64,000 nucleotides of DNA from Takifugu bimaculatus (GCA_004026145.2 CP034995.1:3908013-3972012); one strand, 5' to 3'; positions 27,101 through 42,000 are shown, counted from the stretch's first letter. Notes: generated by a model not told the origin, from the letters alone. Numbers and translations are program-made.

Positions 27101-30100
27101 TATAACTGAAACCTTCACCCTGCCCTCCGTAACCTTTACTCTGGATTACACCAACAGGATCCAGCCCTAGATGGGCCCTGATGTGTCCAAAAGTCCGCAG
27201 CTCCAGCTCTCACCTGTACTAAACTCTGGCAGCGCATCACCCAAACCCTCATTCACCGGTTCATGCTCTTCTTCCTCATCATCTCTTGAAAGCTAGTCCC
27301 CTCATCCTGGAGTCCTCTGACGCTGGCCTGCTCACACCCCCGCAGTCATCTCAGAATGACCATAGATAGATTTGGAATTCTCTAGCTTTTGGACACAGTA
27401 CTCCCCCAACTCTGGACACATGCAAGAACCTTCTGAAGTCTACAAACTCCTAAATAATATATATAAATATATATAAAATACAGTGCTAATAAATTCTCAC
27501 GTTTGGGGAAAAATCTCCCTTTTTAACATTACATAAAGAAACAGGGTCAGGCCCGCTGAATGTCAGCCTCACCGCTGAAACGAGGCAAGTGTTCAGTCAC
27601 ACTTGACTGGTTTTTGAGTCAAAGGTCCCACTTTGGAGTCAGCGCAACACTGAGTTGCTGTCTGTGGCTGGTCAGCTGAGAACAGTGCTCACACTTGCTG
27701 TAACAGATGAACTTGAATGTAATATTACCAGTAGGATCCAAAGTGTAGTGCTCGACAAGAGTGTGCATTATGCATGAGCCTCCCAGTTCACTACAGGGAC
27801 CCAGCAGATGAAACAGAGGAGTTTAAATGCTCCATTTGTTCGAGTGTGTGTGTGGCTGCTGCATCATTGATGTCCATTTAACCAGTGCAGCCCACATGAC
27901 CTCAGCACTGATTTCACCCTCGCACACACTCTCACACACACCGATACCCATGACAGGCTAACAGAGTTAAACTGCAACACTGCCCTTTCTGTACTTGAGA
28001 ACAGGCACATCTGACTGGAGGGTGACATGACAGGTTTGCAGAGCTAAAAGAAGACCCAGAAAAGACTCTAATTCCTTTTAAGTGGCCTTTATGTAACGCA
28101 GCCTTGCCTCTGCTGGATGGATGTGGTTCCTGGGGTGATTAGAGTATCATTGTTGATTGAAGCCATTGGCAGGAATGACCTAATATTTAAAAGGGCAAAT
28201 TCACAAGAGGAGCCGATTTTGGCAGACTCCAGCAGCTCTGGGGAAAATAGGTGCCGTGGTGATGAGACCAGGGACAAACACTGTCATTACAGAGGTTCTG
28301 GGGAATTGAAAACGAGATTAAACTGCAACGGAGCCACACTGATGCCGGGTATCACGAGTTGTCACAGCCAATTAGGCCCTCATCTTTAATTTTATGTATT
28401 AAAACAGACGTGCAAGAACCTCCAGGCACTGTGCAGTCGTGGCGACCATAGAGACGGCTCCTGTACACGACCCTCACCAGCAATTCTCTTTTGATATCAT
28501 TATCAAATGGCAACTCCTTTTGCTTAAATCAGATTAGTTACTAGCCTAAGGTTAGAAATGGATTCTGGCTTTTTGATTCTGGTAATTCCTCCCTCTGACA
28601 GCGCGTACAAGGTGAAACTGCAGAGCCAATGATGCCAAACTGAACCGCTGCTGGGTTATTATTTCCTAATTTGCACACTGATACATAAAGACTGATTGTA
28701 GTGTGAGAACATACTGTGATATTGTGCTGGTGCAGCGTACATGTCACTGGAAAGGAGTTGAAACGCTATTGCATCGTGTAACGCCTGGTACAGACAGTGT
28801 AAGAAAGAGCGCCATATCCTGTCAACAGGGGGTGATGCAGCACCCTCAGCCCAAAGGCAGGGGAAGAGACGTTCATGCCGGCATGACAAATCGACTTAGG
28901 CTGCAGAGTTTTTTTCATTTACACACCGCTGTGGGAAGTTCCCATTTTCCACAGTACGTAGTTGTGAGAGATGTAATATTCAGCCTTTGTTTGTCTGAGT
29001 GGAGGTCAGGCCCCTCTATCTGTGTCTCTGCCCCCTCGCTGCGTTGAATCAAGGCAGAAGCTTTTGAGAGCTTACGCTTTCCAGAGAAACACGGATACAA
29101 AGAAACAAACTGCTCAGTTTGTTTGATCTGGCAGTGGCAGATTGTCTGTTTGGCCAGTAGGAACAGTCGATCTGCAGAATGTGAAAGGGAGAGGACATGC
29201 ATAACGGCTACGCTTGTACTTCCGCAGGGAATAGGAGAATGTACTCCTGTAGTTTAGTGTCCAGTGGAGTCAAGCCTGTACAAGCAGAGCCGAACCCATG
29301 AATCAACTTGCTCAGGTTTTTGAATGCTGTTTGTCCTGCTATGATATCCACAGTCATCAGTTACTAGGCAAACATTCAGATGAAGGGCAAAAAACAAATC
29401 ACAATTTGTCATTGTTTGATTTCAGCTTAGTTTCAGCCTGGAAGACCGTGGCGAGACATGTGACCAATGTGCTGTAGGCAATAATAAAGGTTTGCTGGAA
29501 TATTCCCACTGAATGGTGACGGCACATCTCAGCTGGATGTTTGCTCCTGGCTTGTGCTTCTCTGGCTGACAGGGCCTCATAAACTCCCTCAGCTCTGAGC
29601 CAGAATTAAACCTCCTGTGGGGACATTAACTTATATAAACACATGTGGGTGTACACCCCCTTTAGACCTCCATCTTGATGTGTGTTGATATCACACAAAA
29701 CAGAACAGCTCCAGTTTCACAGGCAGCAGCGTCTCAGATGAATGTATGTTAATTTGAGTTCCAATGCCCCGCGACACGCAGAGCCGTCCAGGAAGTTGTT
29801 TACAGAGACAAAATAAACGGCTCTATTCGACTGTCCTTCTATTAATATTTATGCACAATAGGTGCGAAGGCTCTTTTCGCTCAGCAACATTATATGGCAG
29901 ATTTGTTGCTAACAATAAACAGAAATGAGTGTAAATCATGTCAGATCAATGCAAAATAACCGAAGTCTCATTATATTACCGAGAGATGTGATATTTTTGG
30001 TAAACTATTGATACCATCCAGCCATGTGAACAGTCTGAACCCCTTCTGTTAACTTTCTCGATGAGAACAAAAAGCCTTCCATACTTTTTACTTTAGTTAG

Positions 30101-33055
30101 AGTAAATAATCACACCTCGGTGGACTGGAAATTAGACACACCGTCACCCTTGATGGGTTATTCGTAACTAATAATTGATTATTAGATGCATATACTTCTA
30201 TTTTTGTGGGGACTCTTGTTGACATAATGCGTTCTGTAGTCCAGGGGTTGGTCAAACCAGGCCTATGAGAGCTGCAATCAGCAGGAGTTCATGCTTCTCC
30301 AGGTGGACTTCAGCTTTCTCCTGGAACCTGGTGCCATTTGATCACCTGACAGGCCAGACCAGATTGTATAAGACGCTATATAAATAAAGATTGATTTGAT
30401 TTGATTTCCTAATATGTATTTACAGTCGTTGCCGTCACCCTCATGGAGGCTTCCTTTCCTTATGTTCAACTTTGAGGTGGTTCTGTATCTTCATCCGAGT
30501 CATAGCGTATTGAATAGAAGGGTTTGGACCTGATTTTGAAGGTACACACCTGTCTAGGTAAAGCTTTACAGCTTGTCATGCATATCAAAGCAAAGATGAG
30601 AACCACAAGGTCATGAGAACTGCCTGAAGAGCTCAGAGACAGAGCTGTAGCGGGACACAGATCTGGACAAGGGTAGAAACACTTTCTGCTGCCCTCTGTT
30701 GGGGCAGAAGAGTCTCAGTCAGCGGTAACGAAGACCCAAAGTGTGGAGATGGAGAACTTTTCACACCAACAATGGATGGGAGATTCTCCTCAGCGAGTGT
30801 GTTCACATGCACATCTAAATATGACTGAACTTCTGGCAACTGGCCTTCATAATTTATGCAACTGGACTTTTTACGCCACACCGGTTGACCTTTTACATCA
30901 CACCAAAACAGTCTATAAAGACGTTAACCAACACGGTAGCAGCCACAACTAAATCAGCGGCAGCGGTTTAAGCATCAGTTCTTGGCTACTGTTTGTAGGC
31001 TGCTTTTGTAGCCCTGTGTTAATGGTGGTACGCACAGCGCACTGGGTTCACAGAGGATACAACCAGTCGCCCATCCATGCTTTCAAATCTTTTGGTCAGC
31101 AAAATATAAGGAAAACGCTCAGATCACATAGGCTGGCTTGCTGTCCACGTGCTCTCATAAGTTGACTCAAAACCAAGCTATCTCGGGGAGGTAGACCGGC
31201 TACATCCTGGCTATTCTGGGCTGATTCCAGTTCCCGGCGTCCACGTGCAATTTATGTAATCGAACTCTTTGGTTTCCTCGTGTACATGTAACGCACTTAA
31301 GGAAAGACGGACAAAAAGGCTGCATAGTTACTCACAGCCTGAAAGTCCTTCAGGTGTGTACTGTCTTTCTGTCTCTCTCACAAGAATCTTCCATTGACAG
31401 AAAGTACATACTTCAAAGTGTGTCCTCCTGACATACTTGTCACTGCACTAGAAATGGCACTGCACTAGTTCCCATGGTGACAGCAGTTGTCTACCAGTAG
31501 GACAGAAAACCCCGCTGGAGTGCAGCTCTCCCAGGACCGGCTTGGCCACCGCTGCACATGCCTTTTACGAGGATGGTCACAACTAAACGCCTAACCCTCA
31601 CATCTCTTCATCAGGCTTCGAACAGACCTTGTGAAACAGCCACTGTCCCTATTTTGCCAGTGAAATGTGCATTCTGGTAGAAGAACAAACACACCATTCA
31701 TCCTGGCAGGCAGCCTTGTTTCAACCTCACTCAACATTGTTTCTCCCTAAAATGTCATTAACCCAATGAGATAAAACTGCTTGTAACAGAACGCTGAGAG
31801 GTTCTGAAGTCTCAGTTTGACCTGACACATAACGACGAGGCCTGTAGCTGAACCAGCAGTAAGTCTGAATGTCTAGAAATAGAACAGTAGAGATACGTCA
31901 GCTCTTCTTCCCCCCTCTCTCCTCGGACTCCCTGTTCTCTCTACCTATGTTTACTGTCCATTTATGGTCATTGTGATAAGGTAACACATAATTTGGACAT
32001 TTTCAACAAGTACTTTGCTCATATGATTGGCAAAATTAAGTTTTTTTTTATTTTAAACTAATGTCTGGACTATGACGCTTTCCCATGGCAAGCTTCCATT
32101 GTGGCTGGAGAACTACACCTTTTGGAATTATTCGGAATTAGGCTAACAACCTTATCCTTTGTTTCTCTGTTCCAAAGTGAACTCCCCATGTGCACACATA
32201 CAGACCACAAATGAAACACACTTGATAGAGTTAACTTTGAATAAGTTGTCTGCAGTCCATTGCACAGTTCCGGGGCTCTGTCAGGTGGCTCATTATAATG
32301 AAATAAGACTGCCAAGAGTTTAACTTTGAAACACATCTAACTTCTGCTCATTATGAAGCACCTAACAGATGGTCCGTGTCTTATTCTGGCATTACACTTG
32401 ATCCGAAGAACTGTCTTTTTTTTGGTTGTACTAAAACTAGTTTAGTTAAAACCCCAATTTTGTTTGATTACATTCTGTGGAATGGCTTTAAAAGTCTGCA
32501 GCTTTGCATGAGCCTTCTGTTTTAGGAGTTGTGTTTTGTACAGCATGTGATGTATGTAAAGGATGGAGAGTATACCTGGGATCCTTGTTCAGTTCAGCTA
32601 TTCTAGAGCCAACTACAGAAAAGTGTCCTTTAGCCAGTTAAAAATTACACTTATGATTGAGTGGCATAAACGGTTTGTAAAAAGAAAGAAAGTTGACCTC
32701 AAATCAAATAAGAACCATTTTTCTGACTTTCTGACAAAATGAATTCTGTAGCTTGACCATAACAAAACGTGTCAGCCATGAGCTGTCGGCTATTATCCGG
32801 AGCTGTCGGCTATTATCTGGAGCTCTGGGCTAAGACAGATGTATTAACAGCTACAACAAGGCAAGGAAAGCCCCTTGTGAGAGGTGGTGTCAACCTGTTC
32901 TTCCCCTCAACACTCAGCAGCTTAGCAAAAAGGTCAAGAGGAATCAGGGTAGCGATTTATAAGCTAAAAATAGTAACGTGCCAAGCCCAACACCTCAGGT
33001 CTGAATAAGCGATAGTTTCATCTTACTCTCCCATGTAGGCTGCAGCTTTTACTTC

Positions 33056-33102
<47 letters not shown>

Positions 33103-36041
33103 CATGTAGTGGCCTGCTGCTGCGCTGTGCAGTGAGGAATTGCAGCCCTCTATTATGTAAGTCCTTGTTTAAGCAGTCTGTTTAGTGCAGACCTGTTGTA
33201 CCTCGATGGTCTGTGTAGACATTCCAGAAGCATAATAGGGACACAAAGTTGTATCTGTATAAACAGTAAGATAAGAGGCCTGTGAGTGGCGACACTGACA
33301 CGTGTGACACAGCACACAGTTAGCACCCGCTAACACTAACGAGGATGATACTTAGAAATGACAGAGAAGGTGTAATAAGCAGGAGCTGTAGCATTCCCTG
33401 GGACTAAAGGCAAAAATAGCTGCTGTGTTATTCCATTGTTAGTGAAGTGCTGTTGGCGACTGGTTGTGCAGGGGCCCTCTCACAGTGCGGCACGGTGTCG
33501 GGACACTAGACGCCGTTCCTTTTGGTCGCTCGCTCAATTGGTTTCAGGGTTTGAAGGAGAGGGTTGAGGCCAGGTCGACGACTCTCCGTCATGTTCTGCC
33601 GATCACGTTTGAACGCTTTTATTTACACGGCGGCCGGGTGTCACCAGCATCAAAAGGGTGTGACGAGGCTTTGAAAGGGACTCTGAGTATAGTGCCACAT
33701 ATTTAACCACGGTTTTATGGAATACCGTCTTTTAAACAACTCACCTGCAGTGTTGAAAGAATCCAGTTTGGCTCAGTAACATAAGAACTTCTTCAGCTTG
33801 CCAATCATCTCTAGAGGATAATTATGAAGGCAAATAAAACACTGCAGGTCTTTAGGAGTGCACTTGTCAAACATTTGCTCATCTGTTCAACAACATTTGA
33901 GATTTGGAGCCAAGAGTGCGCCGTGTCTTTCCTCGCATGGCTGCATGTACAGTAAACACAAACACGGATCAACTGCTCCTTGCTTCTTTCAAACGTCACC
34001 TCTTTCACCTGTGAGGGAGGGAAAGGGTGGGAAAGGGTGCATTTGTTGGAGGAGAACGCGAGGTTGTGAGGTAAGTACTCACCCTTAGGCAGCGGTAAGA
34101 TCAGCGGGGGTTCGACGCATTAAAAACACAGCCTCCTCCTCCTCCTTCTCTGTCCCTCCTTGCTGTAAATGTCACATCAGGTGGGTCTCTTTGGACTCCG
34201 TAGGAGGCCGGTGGAGTCTCTTGAATACCAAGCCTACTGCTGTGGGGGTCATTTCCTATCTTCCAATGCAATAACATAAAAAGCGACAGTCACAAGGGTG
34301 GCAGTGCGTCTCAACTCACAGCTACTGAAATTTAAGCCATCTGCCAGGCCGAATGCAAACTCCCTCTTCACAATAGGCTCTTGTTTTGTTTTTTAAATCT
34401 CCTCTAACAACAGACTTACACATCAGTCAGGTATCAATTCTACACTGAAAGATTTGGTAAATGAGTGAAATGTCTTACCCATTATATATTATCTACCTTC
34501 TGTTCCTGGCTTCTCCCAAAGCTGCTGGGAAGATTCCACTCAGCCTCACCCTGCCAACCTGTTCATTAGCAGTGACTGGTCAGCGTCCCGCTCGCTAATC
34601 AAACCGTGTTGGAGGCTCTGGCTAATTAGCCACCATCCCTGGCAGCACAGCTGTATTTGAGCCCCCCTGTGCTCCTTTTTCATCCGAATCTGACAGCCTG
34701 GAGCCTTTTGATCTGTCATCTACTGTGGGCCTGTTTTGATCTCTACCTTAACATGCAAATCTACTTATTTTGGTGAGCCAGATGCTCATTTGGCCAGTAG
34801 ATAAGAGACAATTACGCTCTATCATGGCGCTACGTTATACAGTCTGTTTTTCATGTGTTACTGAGTTTTGATAAATGATAAAACGACGATTCTTCTGTTG
34901 TCAGGCCAGGATTCCCTCAGCGGCTTTCTCTCTCTGTTGACAGTCGACTCTTGCACTTTTGTCAGTATCATCTAACAATTCTTTCGTGTTCGACCGTCAT
35001 CGAGCTCTTCGCTTCAGTCACATCCACAGCCAGCTTCGTTTCACCAGTTATTGCTTTCTTGTGGCAAGATTAGCGTTCGACTTGCCCATTGATTTTGGTG
35101 TAACACCTTGTTAACCCCGTGACCGTGAACAGCCAGCGCCACCCAGTCTGTCTTGAATGTCCCATTAAGACCCAATTAGGCTGTAATAGTGGATAGAAAG
35201 CCACAAGGGTAAACCATTCCATCCCAGTGTTCACAGAGATGATGTTAATGGACAACCGGTGCAGCCAGTAGTGGGAAGTCAGGTACACTCATTTACAGGT
35301 TTCATTTCTCACCTCGGTGAACCTTTAAATGGCCAATCAGTCACTGTTCTCTCCTTAAGGACCGCCAGAACCACCCCTGCCCCGCATCTGCTATCACAAT
35401 GTTCATATTTGTGGGTGAAATTCTGCGGAGGCAATTATTCAGAATTGTTTGCTTCATAGCAACCTTTCTTCAGCATCGAGCCATTTAGATTAAAAAATAA
35501 CACCAAAGAAACAAGCCTGCACTTGCACCTCGTTTAAATGTTCATCATAACTGATCCAGGTTGGTAATCTGTTCCCTCAGGGGGGTTTGTCTTTATCCGT
35601 GGTTTACCCAACACCTTTTATACGACATTTGATTAGAACACGTGATTCATCTGTGACAGAAGCATCACTCATTCATGCTGTTAATAGAAAGAATAATGCA
35701 AAGTGTGTGTGTGTGTGTGTGTGGGGAGGAGGGTGAAAGGATAATCCTTCAGGATCAGCTGTGTGGGTGGATATGTTGGAGTGGCGCAGGCCCCTCTGTT
35801 TGACCCCTGTCACGTCAAAATTAGCTGGTGAAGTACAGTTTTCGGCTCGGTGTCCAGTCGGTTTGTTCCCGATCTTCCAATCCAGTTCAATGACACGGGG
35901 CATCAAAGCGTAAATTAGCCGGTGCACCCTGATCCATGGAGGCGCTGCATGCGATGGGAGTCGAGTCAATAAACACTCAGGTCGTTTGCAGGGTCAAGTG
36001 TCAATAGTTTAAACGGGTTTTTGGCTAATGTGAAATGGGCT

Positions 36042-36072
<31 letters not shown>

Positions 36073-39000
36073 GCCTGTCTCTCTCTCCCTCCCTGTCTTA
36101 GAAAGACTCTTTTCAGCTATAATAAAGCCCATTTAGAAGACATGTGACCCCTCACTGGGCTCTAATTACTATCAGCAAGTAAAAGGAGGACGTATATGAG
36201 AACGACTGACCTTCCACTTCAACAACACCCTCTTTAAATTTCATCCTCTTTGGGTTCAGACCGAATCATTCAACAACTGCCAACTGCTACTATCTAGAGA
36301 ATTCTTGCTCCCAGCTTGATGTGGGGAAGGGGGGTGGTGTTGGAGCTGTTTTCTTAGATCTTAAGGGAGTCAGTAGTCAGAGGGGGGTTGCATCTGACAT
36401 TAAGTTTCAGTAGGTCCACACGGGGGCAACATTTCAAATCAGTCTAAAAGTCTTGGTTTATGAGAAATCAAGTGTGCAATCATACACCACCTCACTTTCG
36501 GTGTCCTTTACCCCATGTGTTATGTGTGTCTACGTGTTGTGACTGTTACCTTTTCTATCTTGGTAAGAGGGAACGATCCCAGCAGGCTTATAATAAGGAA
36601 GGATCTGGTAGTCAAGAGGTCAAAGGTGGCAGTAGATAACGTGGCGCCTCGCCGTGTAATACTGTCATTTTTAAGTGCGATTCGTGAGACTCTGCTTCCA
36701 TTAAGCGTGATTTAGTCTTCCCAGGCCATGACCCTGTGTTTCCTCAAATGAAAGATGAAACAGGGAGATATTCTCGGTTCTGCTGCCTTTTCTCTCTGTA
36801 GAGGTACAGAAAAAAAATCAGGCTATCTGAAATCGCACACTTCCCTAACCCCTACTCCCGATATAGGGAATAGAGTGAAGGTCAACCTGAAGGTCCATCA
36901 TTGAGGAGGTTTTGGATGAATAGCTGCCATTAAAGATCCTCTGGTAGCGAAAGGCCCATAGAAACCACTTAATGGGGGTGTCCACCAGGTGAGTCCTTAG
37001 GGTCACATGTCCCAGGAGAAAGTGGAGTGTTTACAACCAGGTGTGAATGAGTGTTTATCCAGTTTGGGCTGCTTAATGGGCACCATGTTGTAAGTGGAAA
37101 GATTATGCATTTATTTTGCATTTTTTCTTTTAGATTCATCAAAAGGTTCTCGTTTTGTCTTTCACTCCTCCAGGATCCCAGAACAAAGCACAAGTTTAAG
37201 ATCCACACCTATGGCAGCCCCACCTTCTGTGACCACTGTGGCTCTCTGCTGTACGGCCTCATCCACCAGGGCATGAAGTGCGACTGTGAGTGTAAACTCT
37301 TCAAGTTTTCACACGCCAAAGACAAAAGGAGCTTTTTACATTTAAACCGTGCTCTGCTGGCTGGAGCACATGAGTAAAATGCATATCAACTGACAGGCAA
37401 AGGGGTTTGTATATTTAGGCTATAGACACTTATACTGGAGCTTGAATGAGCAGCAGAAATGTCAGTCTGGCTTGGTTGGAGCGGTGGAGCTCCTGGTGCG
37501 GAAGCGCCCGCAGCAACAGGGAAATCAATCCAACCTTTTCCTTCATGTGGGGTCAATCAGGCATGAGTGGAAAATAACGGTTTACTTAAAGTGGCTCTGC
37601 AAACGTCGCTTTATCAGCGTCATTCTCCTGAAAATACAACTTGTTCCTCCTGGCTGAATATTACAGGCCTGCCCCTCCTCCCCGCCTCCCCACTCATTAA
37701 AATCGACCGTGGTCTATTTCAGGCCGCAGCAGAAATAGACCCCCGTCTTTGTTAATATCCCTCCGTCGCTCATTTAATCGTGTGTTACAGGATTAGCATA
37801 CGTGTCTTAATGAGCTCTTCGGTATCTTCTCCACCTGGTACATGTCGCCAGCCCTGCCTCGGGACTGCTGCCAGCTATACATAAATAATGAGGCGGAGCG
37901 GCGAATTATTGTATCAGATCTGTGGAGGAACGCTTGCAGTAATAATGAGCTCCAGACAGACTTTTCTACGATAACTTCTTGCTCTCTGACCTGTAGACGT
38001 GATGGGAACGCGAACTGTTTCCGAGCCGCAACATTTTTTTGTTGGGCTGGCTAACGCACATATCATGCACGCATGACATCACATCACATAGCAGAATCTG
38101 GGTCAGCCCTGTTGTCCATGTCACACGCTGCTCGGGGAAAAAAAATCCTTTAATATTGTGCCAGACATGCATGATGAAATTGAAATATGTCCCAGTATAT
38201 AGGCATGCAGTTTCTGGAAATCATAAGTAAGTGTGTTAAGCTACACTGGGGGGGGATAATTACATAATTTAAAAAATAAACCATGAGAATGTGTTTGTTT
38301 TATTCTCATATCTAAAATCTGTGGCCTCTTTCCCTGCAGCCTGCGATATGAATGTCCACAACCAGTGTGTGATGAATGTGCCCAGCCTCTGTGGAACTGA
38401 TTACACCGAGCGGAGGGGCCGTCTGTACCTGAAGTGCGAGGTCACCGGGGACAACCTGCAGGTCACAGGTAGGTGTCGCCCCACTCCTGCTCTCTCCAAA
38501 GCAGCCGAGTTCCAAACCCAGCCTCACTTGAAACGATGAACCGACAGTTATGCTGTTCATCCAAGGAACCAGTTGTTTTGTCTCTCCACTGCACAGATAC
38601 AGTGAAGGTGTCTCTCTTTTTCTGCCTGGATCAATAAAACCTCTTTAAAAAGAAACCTGCTTTGAGATTCACAGTCCTGGTTACAACACACTTGGAAGTC
38701 AGTCCCAGTCCAAATATACTGCCCTGAAGAGGTGTGCGGTCTCCTGCGCGAGCCTCTTTGAACCTGTCACGACTCGCTCTGAAACCTCGGATACACCTGA
38801 CGCGTCGGAGAGGAGCAGAGACCATTTGATACATTCATTTATGTCCCACCGGGATGACACAAAGAGAGGTGCTCTGCTCGGGGAAAGATCAGTCATCTCT
38901 CTGACCAACCATCTCTCTGATTACATTATTCAACAGGAGGCTTTTGCACGGGGCTTTTTAATTACTGATGTGTCTGGTTTCAAAGTAACACCTGCCTACC

Positions 39001-42000
39001 TCGCAACCGTGTATAATTAGACACACTTAATTCTATGTGTTTGTGGAATTTGATGAACGGATTTTATGTCCTTTTGAATCTCAGCTGACGTCAAATAAGA
39101 GGCACCTTATGGTGTCGAGTGGGTGCTCTGCTTTTTGTGCTTTGCTTCTTTGGTATGTGGGGACAAATGAAGAAATTCTGCACCAATATAGTTAATTACA
39201 TATATTAAAGCTTTTATATCCAGTGCATTTTATATAATGCGCTACTGCTTTATTTCAAATATCTGATCAACACTCATAATGTACAGCTAAACACTTATTT
39301 ATCTTACAGTGCACATGAGCTGTACCGTATATTCACATGGGTATTGAAATGAGCACCCTCAGCCTCTGTACCAGCAACATGATTGGTTAATCGTCAGTAA
39401 CCCTCGAGCTATTTTGGCAACTTAGTTTTCATTCCCGCCCCCTGTAGTTTGCAAATGCAAGCGGAGAGTGAAAGATTTTACCTGATGAATTGACTTGTTG
39501 GCTTCTGGGAGTTAATCATAGCAGAGTGGATGCTGTGGTTTTAAGATGATTGTTTTGTTTGTGTATAATCCTTGAATGTGCATGTTCGACTTTAAGTATC
39601 GGAGAGGCTAAAATCACATGATAACCACATGAGACGGTTACTCGAATGACTTGCACTTATCTGCTCAGGCTGCTTAATTCGCTTTGCTTTCACCCATTGC
39701 GTAATATGCCTGTTTCATTTGTCAGACATTATCAGAGCTCAAGGAGAGCATTTAAGTAGGCATCAGCAGATCCGCCGCCACAACAGTGGCTGCGAGGAGC
39801 TGACAGGTGCAGGCATTCATTCAATTAGCTGACTAAAGGGGCCCCCAGCCTCCTAAGACCCTGGCACTGAACAGCGCTGACTTGTACGATTATCAAATTA
39901 TCACTCCAGGGAGAGGGTCAGTGTGGGCAGAGCAGTGATGCAACATGCATGCGTGACTAACGCACAACAGAAAACAAGTGCAGATTTACCTCCGTCTCCA
40001 AATAAAACCAGCACCAGCCGCTCTTGTGCGGTCAGGTTAATGGCAGGATATGTGTGGTGGCTCCATTATCTTCCATTATGCTTCTCCTTTCAGCAAAGAC
40101 ACACAGACACACATATATATTTCTATTATCATTGCGTAAGATGTGTTTTTTCCGCACTTCTTGTAACTTCCTGTTAAAAATCAACCAGCGTGGTCACCAA
40201 ACCTGGATGCTTCATGTCAGCATGAACCTGGTTAGCGCCTTTCTGCCATTAAGACCCTGCTGCAGTGGAGCATCAACAAAATACAAACCTTATCTATTGT
40301 CCAGCAGAATTCCTGGTCTTTCTCCTCACCTCAGACTGTTGATTTTTCCAACTGAATTCTTATTCATTCAACATCTGTCCATCCTGACCCGTTGGCTATC
40401 CAGTTGCCTATAGAAATTTCCTGTATATTTTTTCCTTGATGCGTCGTCCCCTTTACTCTTGGATGCTGACCCAGGGAGGGAGGCACTGACCCAGGGAGGG
40501 AGGCACTGACCCAGGGAGGGAGGCACTGACCCAGGGAGGGGGCACTGACCCAGGGAGGGAGGCACTGACCCAGGGAGGGGCACTGACCCAGGGAGGGGCA
40601 CCTCTCGCTGCTCTACACTGTTTACTGTAAAAGCTGTAGACAGGAATTCTTGCTTTACACACTTCTCAGCAGTTTAAAGAGTCTGAGCAGTTCGAATTTT
40701 TGCTCCTCCGCTTAAATGAAGTCTTATTATCGGATTCCTTTTTGCAAATTAAATAATTCTGCTGCTTTGTGTGTTTTTTACGGCCATATTTTTATATTTT
40801 GTCCTAGAATTTCCATTGTGCCTTCTTACAGCAGGGGCCAGACTGTAGCACGCTGATATGGAACAGTAGGGGATGTAAAAAAAAAGTTAAAAGTGAAGTA
40901 TAAAGGTCTTAGAAAGTACTCTTAGTAAATGTAAATAAGCCTGAATCTGCACCTTCTAATGTTAACGTTGAATTCCAACCAGGATTTCCATTAGGAAGTG
41001 GCATAAATAGAGGGTTGGAGAACATTGTAATTGTGTCATTGAGTAAAAACTAGTGTTCAGTGCTGTGAAAAAGATGTCTTATTTTTGCACATTTGTCACA
41101 CTAAATTTTTAATATCAGACTGGATTACCCAAAATGCAGTTGAGTTCATTTATTAAAGGAAAAAAATGACATTAAACTTCTCCCTGAAGCTAATAAATAG
41201 TTGTTCTGGCTGTGTAACTAATGCATTTACATGCGCCTGTTCCTCCTTTGCTCAGCCGCTTATCAACAGAGGGACCCAGGTATTAGTCTGGTCCTGCTCA
41301 AGGTTTAGTACCAGTAATTGGGAATCTTTCCTTGCCACTGTTTGTTATTGGGGGTTTTGCCTTCCAAGCACTTCTACTTCTGTCTCCTCAGCCAACAGGA
41401 TAGCTTTTCACATGTCTCCAGGACCATCAAGATGTTTCTTGGCAAAAGTGAGAGGAGCCTCAGTGTTCTTTTTGGTCAGTGGATTTCAGCTTGGAACTCT
41501 CCCATGGACACCATTTTTGCTCAGTCTCTTTCTCATCATTGAGTCATGAACTTTGACCTTAACTGAGGCCAGCGGAGCCCGCAGCCCTTTAGATGTTGTT
41601 CTGGGTTCTTTTGTGACCTCCTCGATGAGTCGTCACTGTGCTCTTGGAGTCATTTTGGCAGGCCGACCACTCTTCATCACTGTTCCCAGTTTTCTCTGTT
41701 TGTTGATTACGTCTCCAACTGTGGCTCACTGGAGTCCCAAAGCTTCAGAATGATTGTATCATCCTTTCCAAATGATTGAGTCCAATCATGCTGCTTCATC
41801 TAATTAATAAATGTGGGATGATCTAAAACATTAAGGTGTGATAAATAAAGGAAAAGGAAGGAGAGAAGGGGGCAAATACTTTTTCACTGCACTTTAACAA
41901 CAACACGGCCCCACAAAACCAAGATGGCCGCCTTGAACTTGAACAGGAACTCCAGTAAAACCCAAGCCGAGCTTGTGTAAAGATGAGATCCGTGTGTTTG

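Larger units (their letters stand above)
25424..37173 (+). other. prkca intron 3
   Basis: About 11.7 kb without a recognised exon or RNA gene. It holds a LINE/SINE 3' tail (30340-30407), a TA microsatellite (33059-33097), a GT tract, a TC tract and a candidate regulatory cluster (34540-34830). A 164-codon open frame at 26315-26809 has no recognisable domain and lies in AT-rich DNA that is also largely open on the other strand. Confidence 0.7.

Noticed and set aside
40368..40662. Proline/glycine repeat proteins (PGSVPPSLGQ units) on the minus strand
   Set aside because: Artefact of the minisatellite at 40466-40600; unit-length changes break any shared frame.
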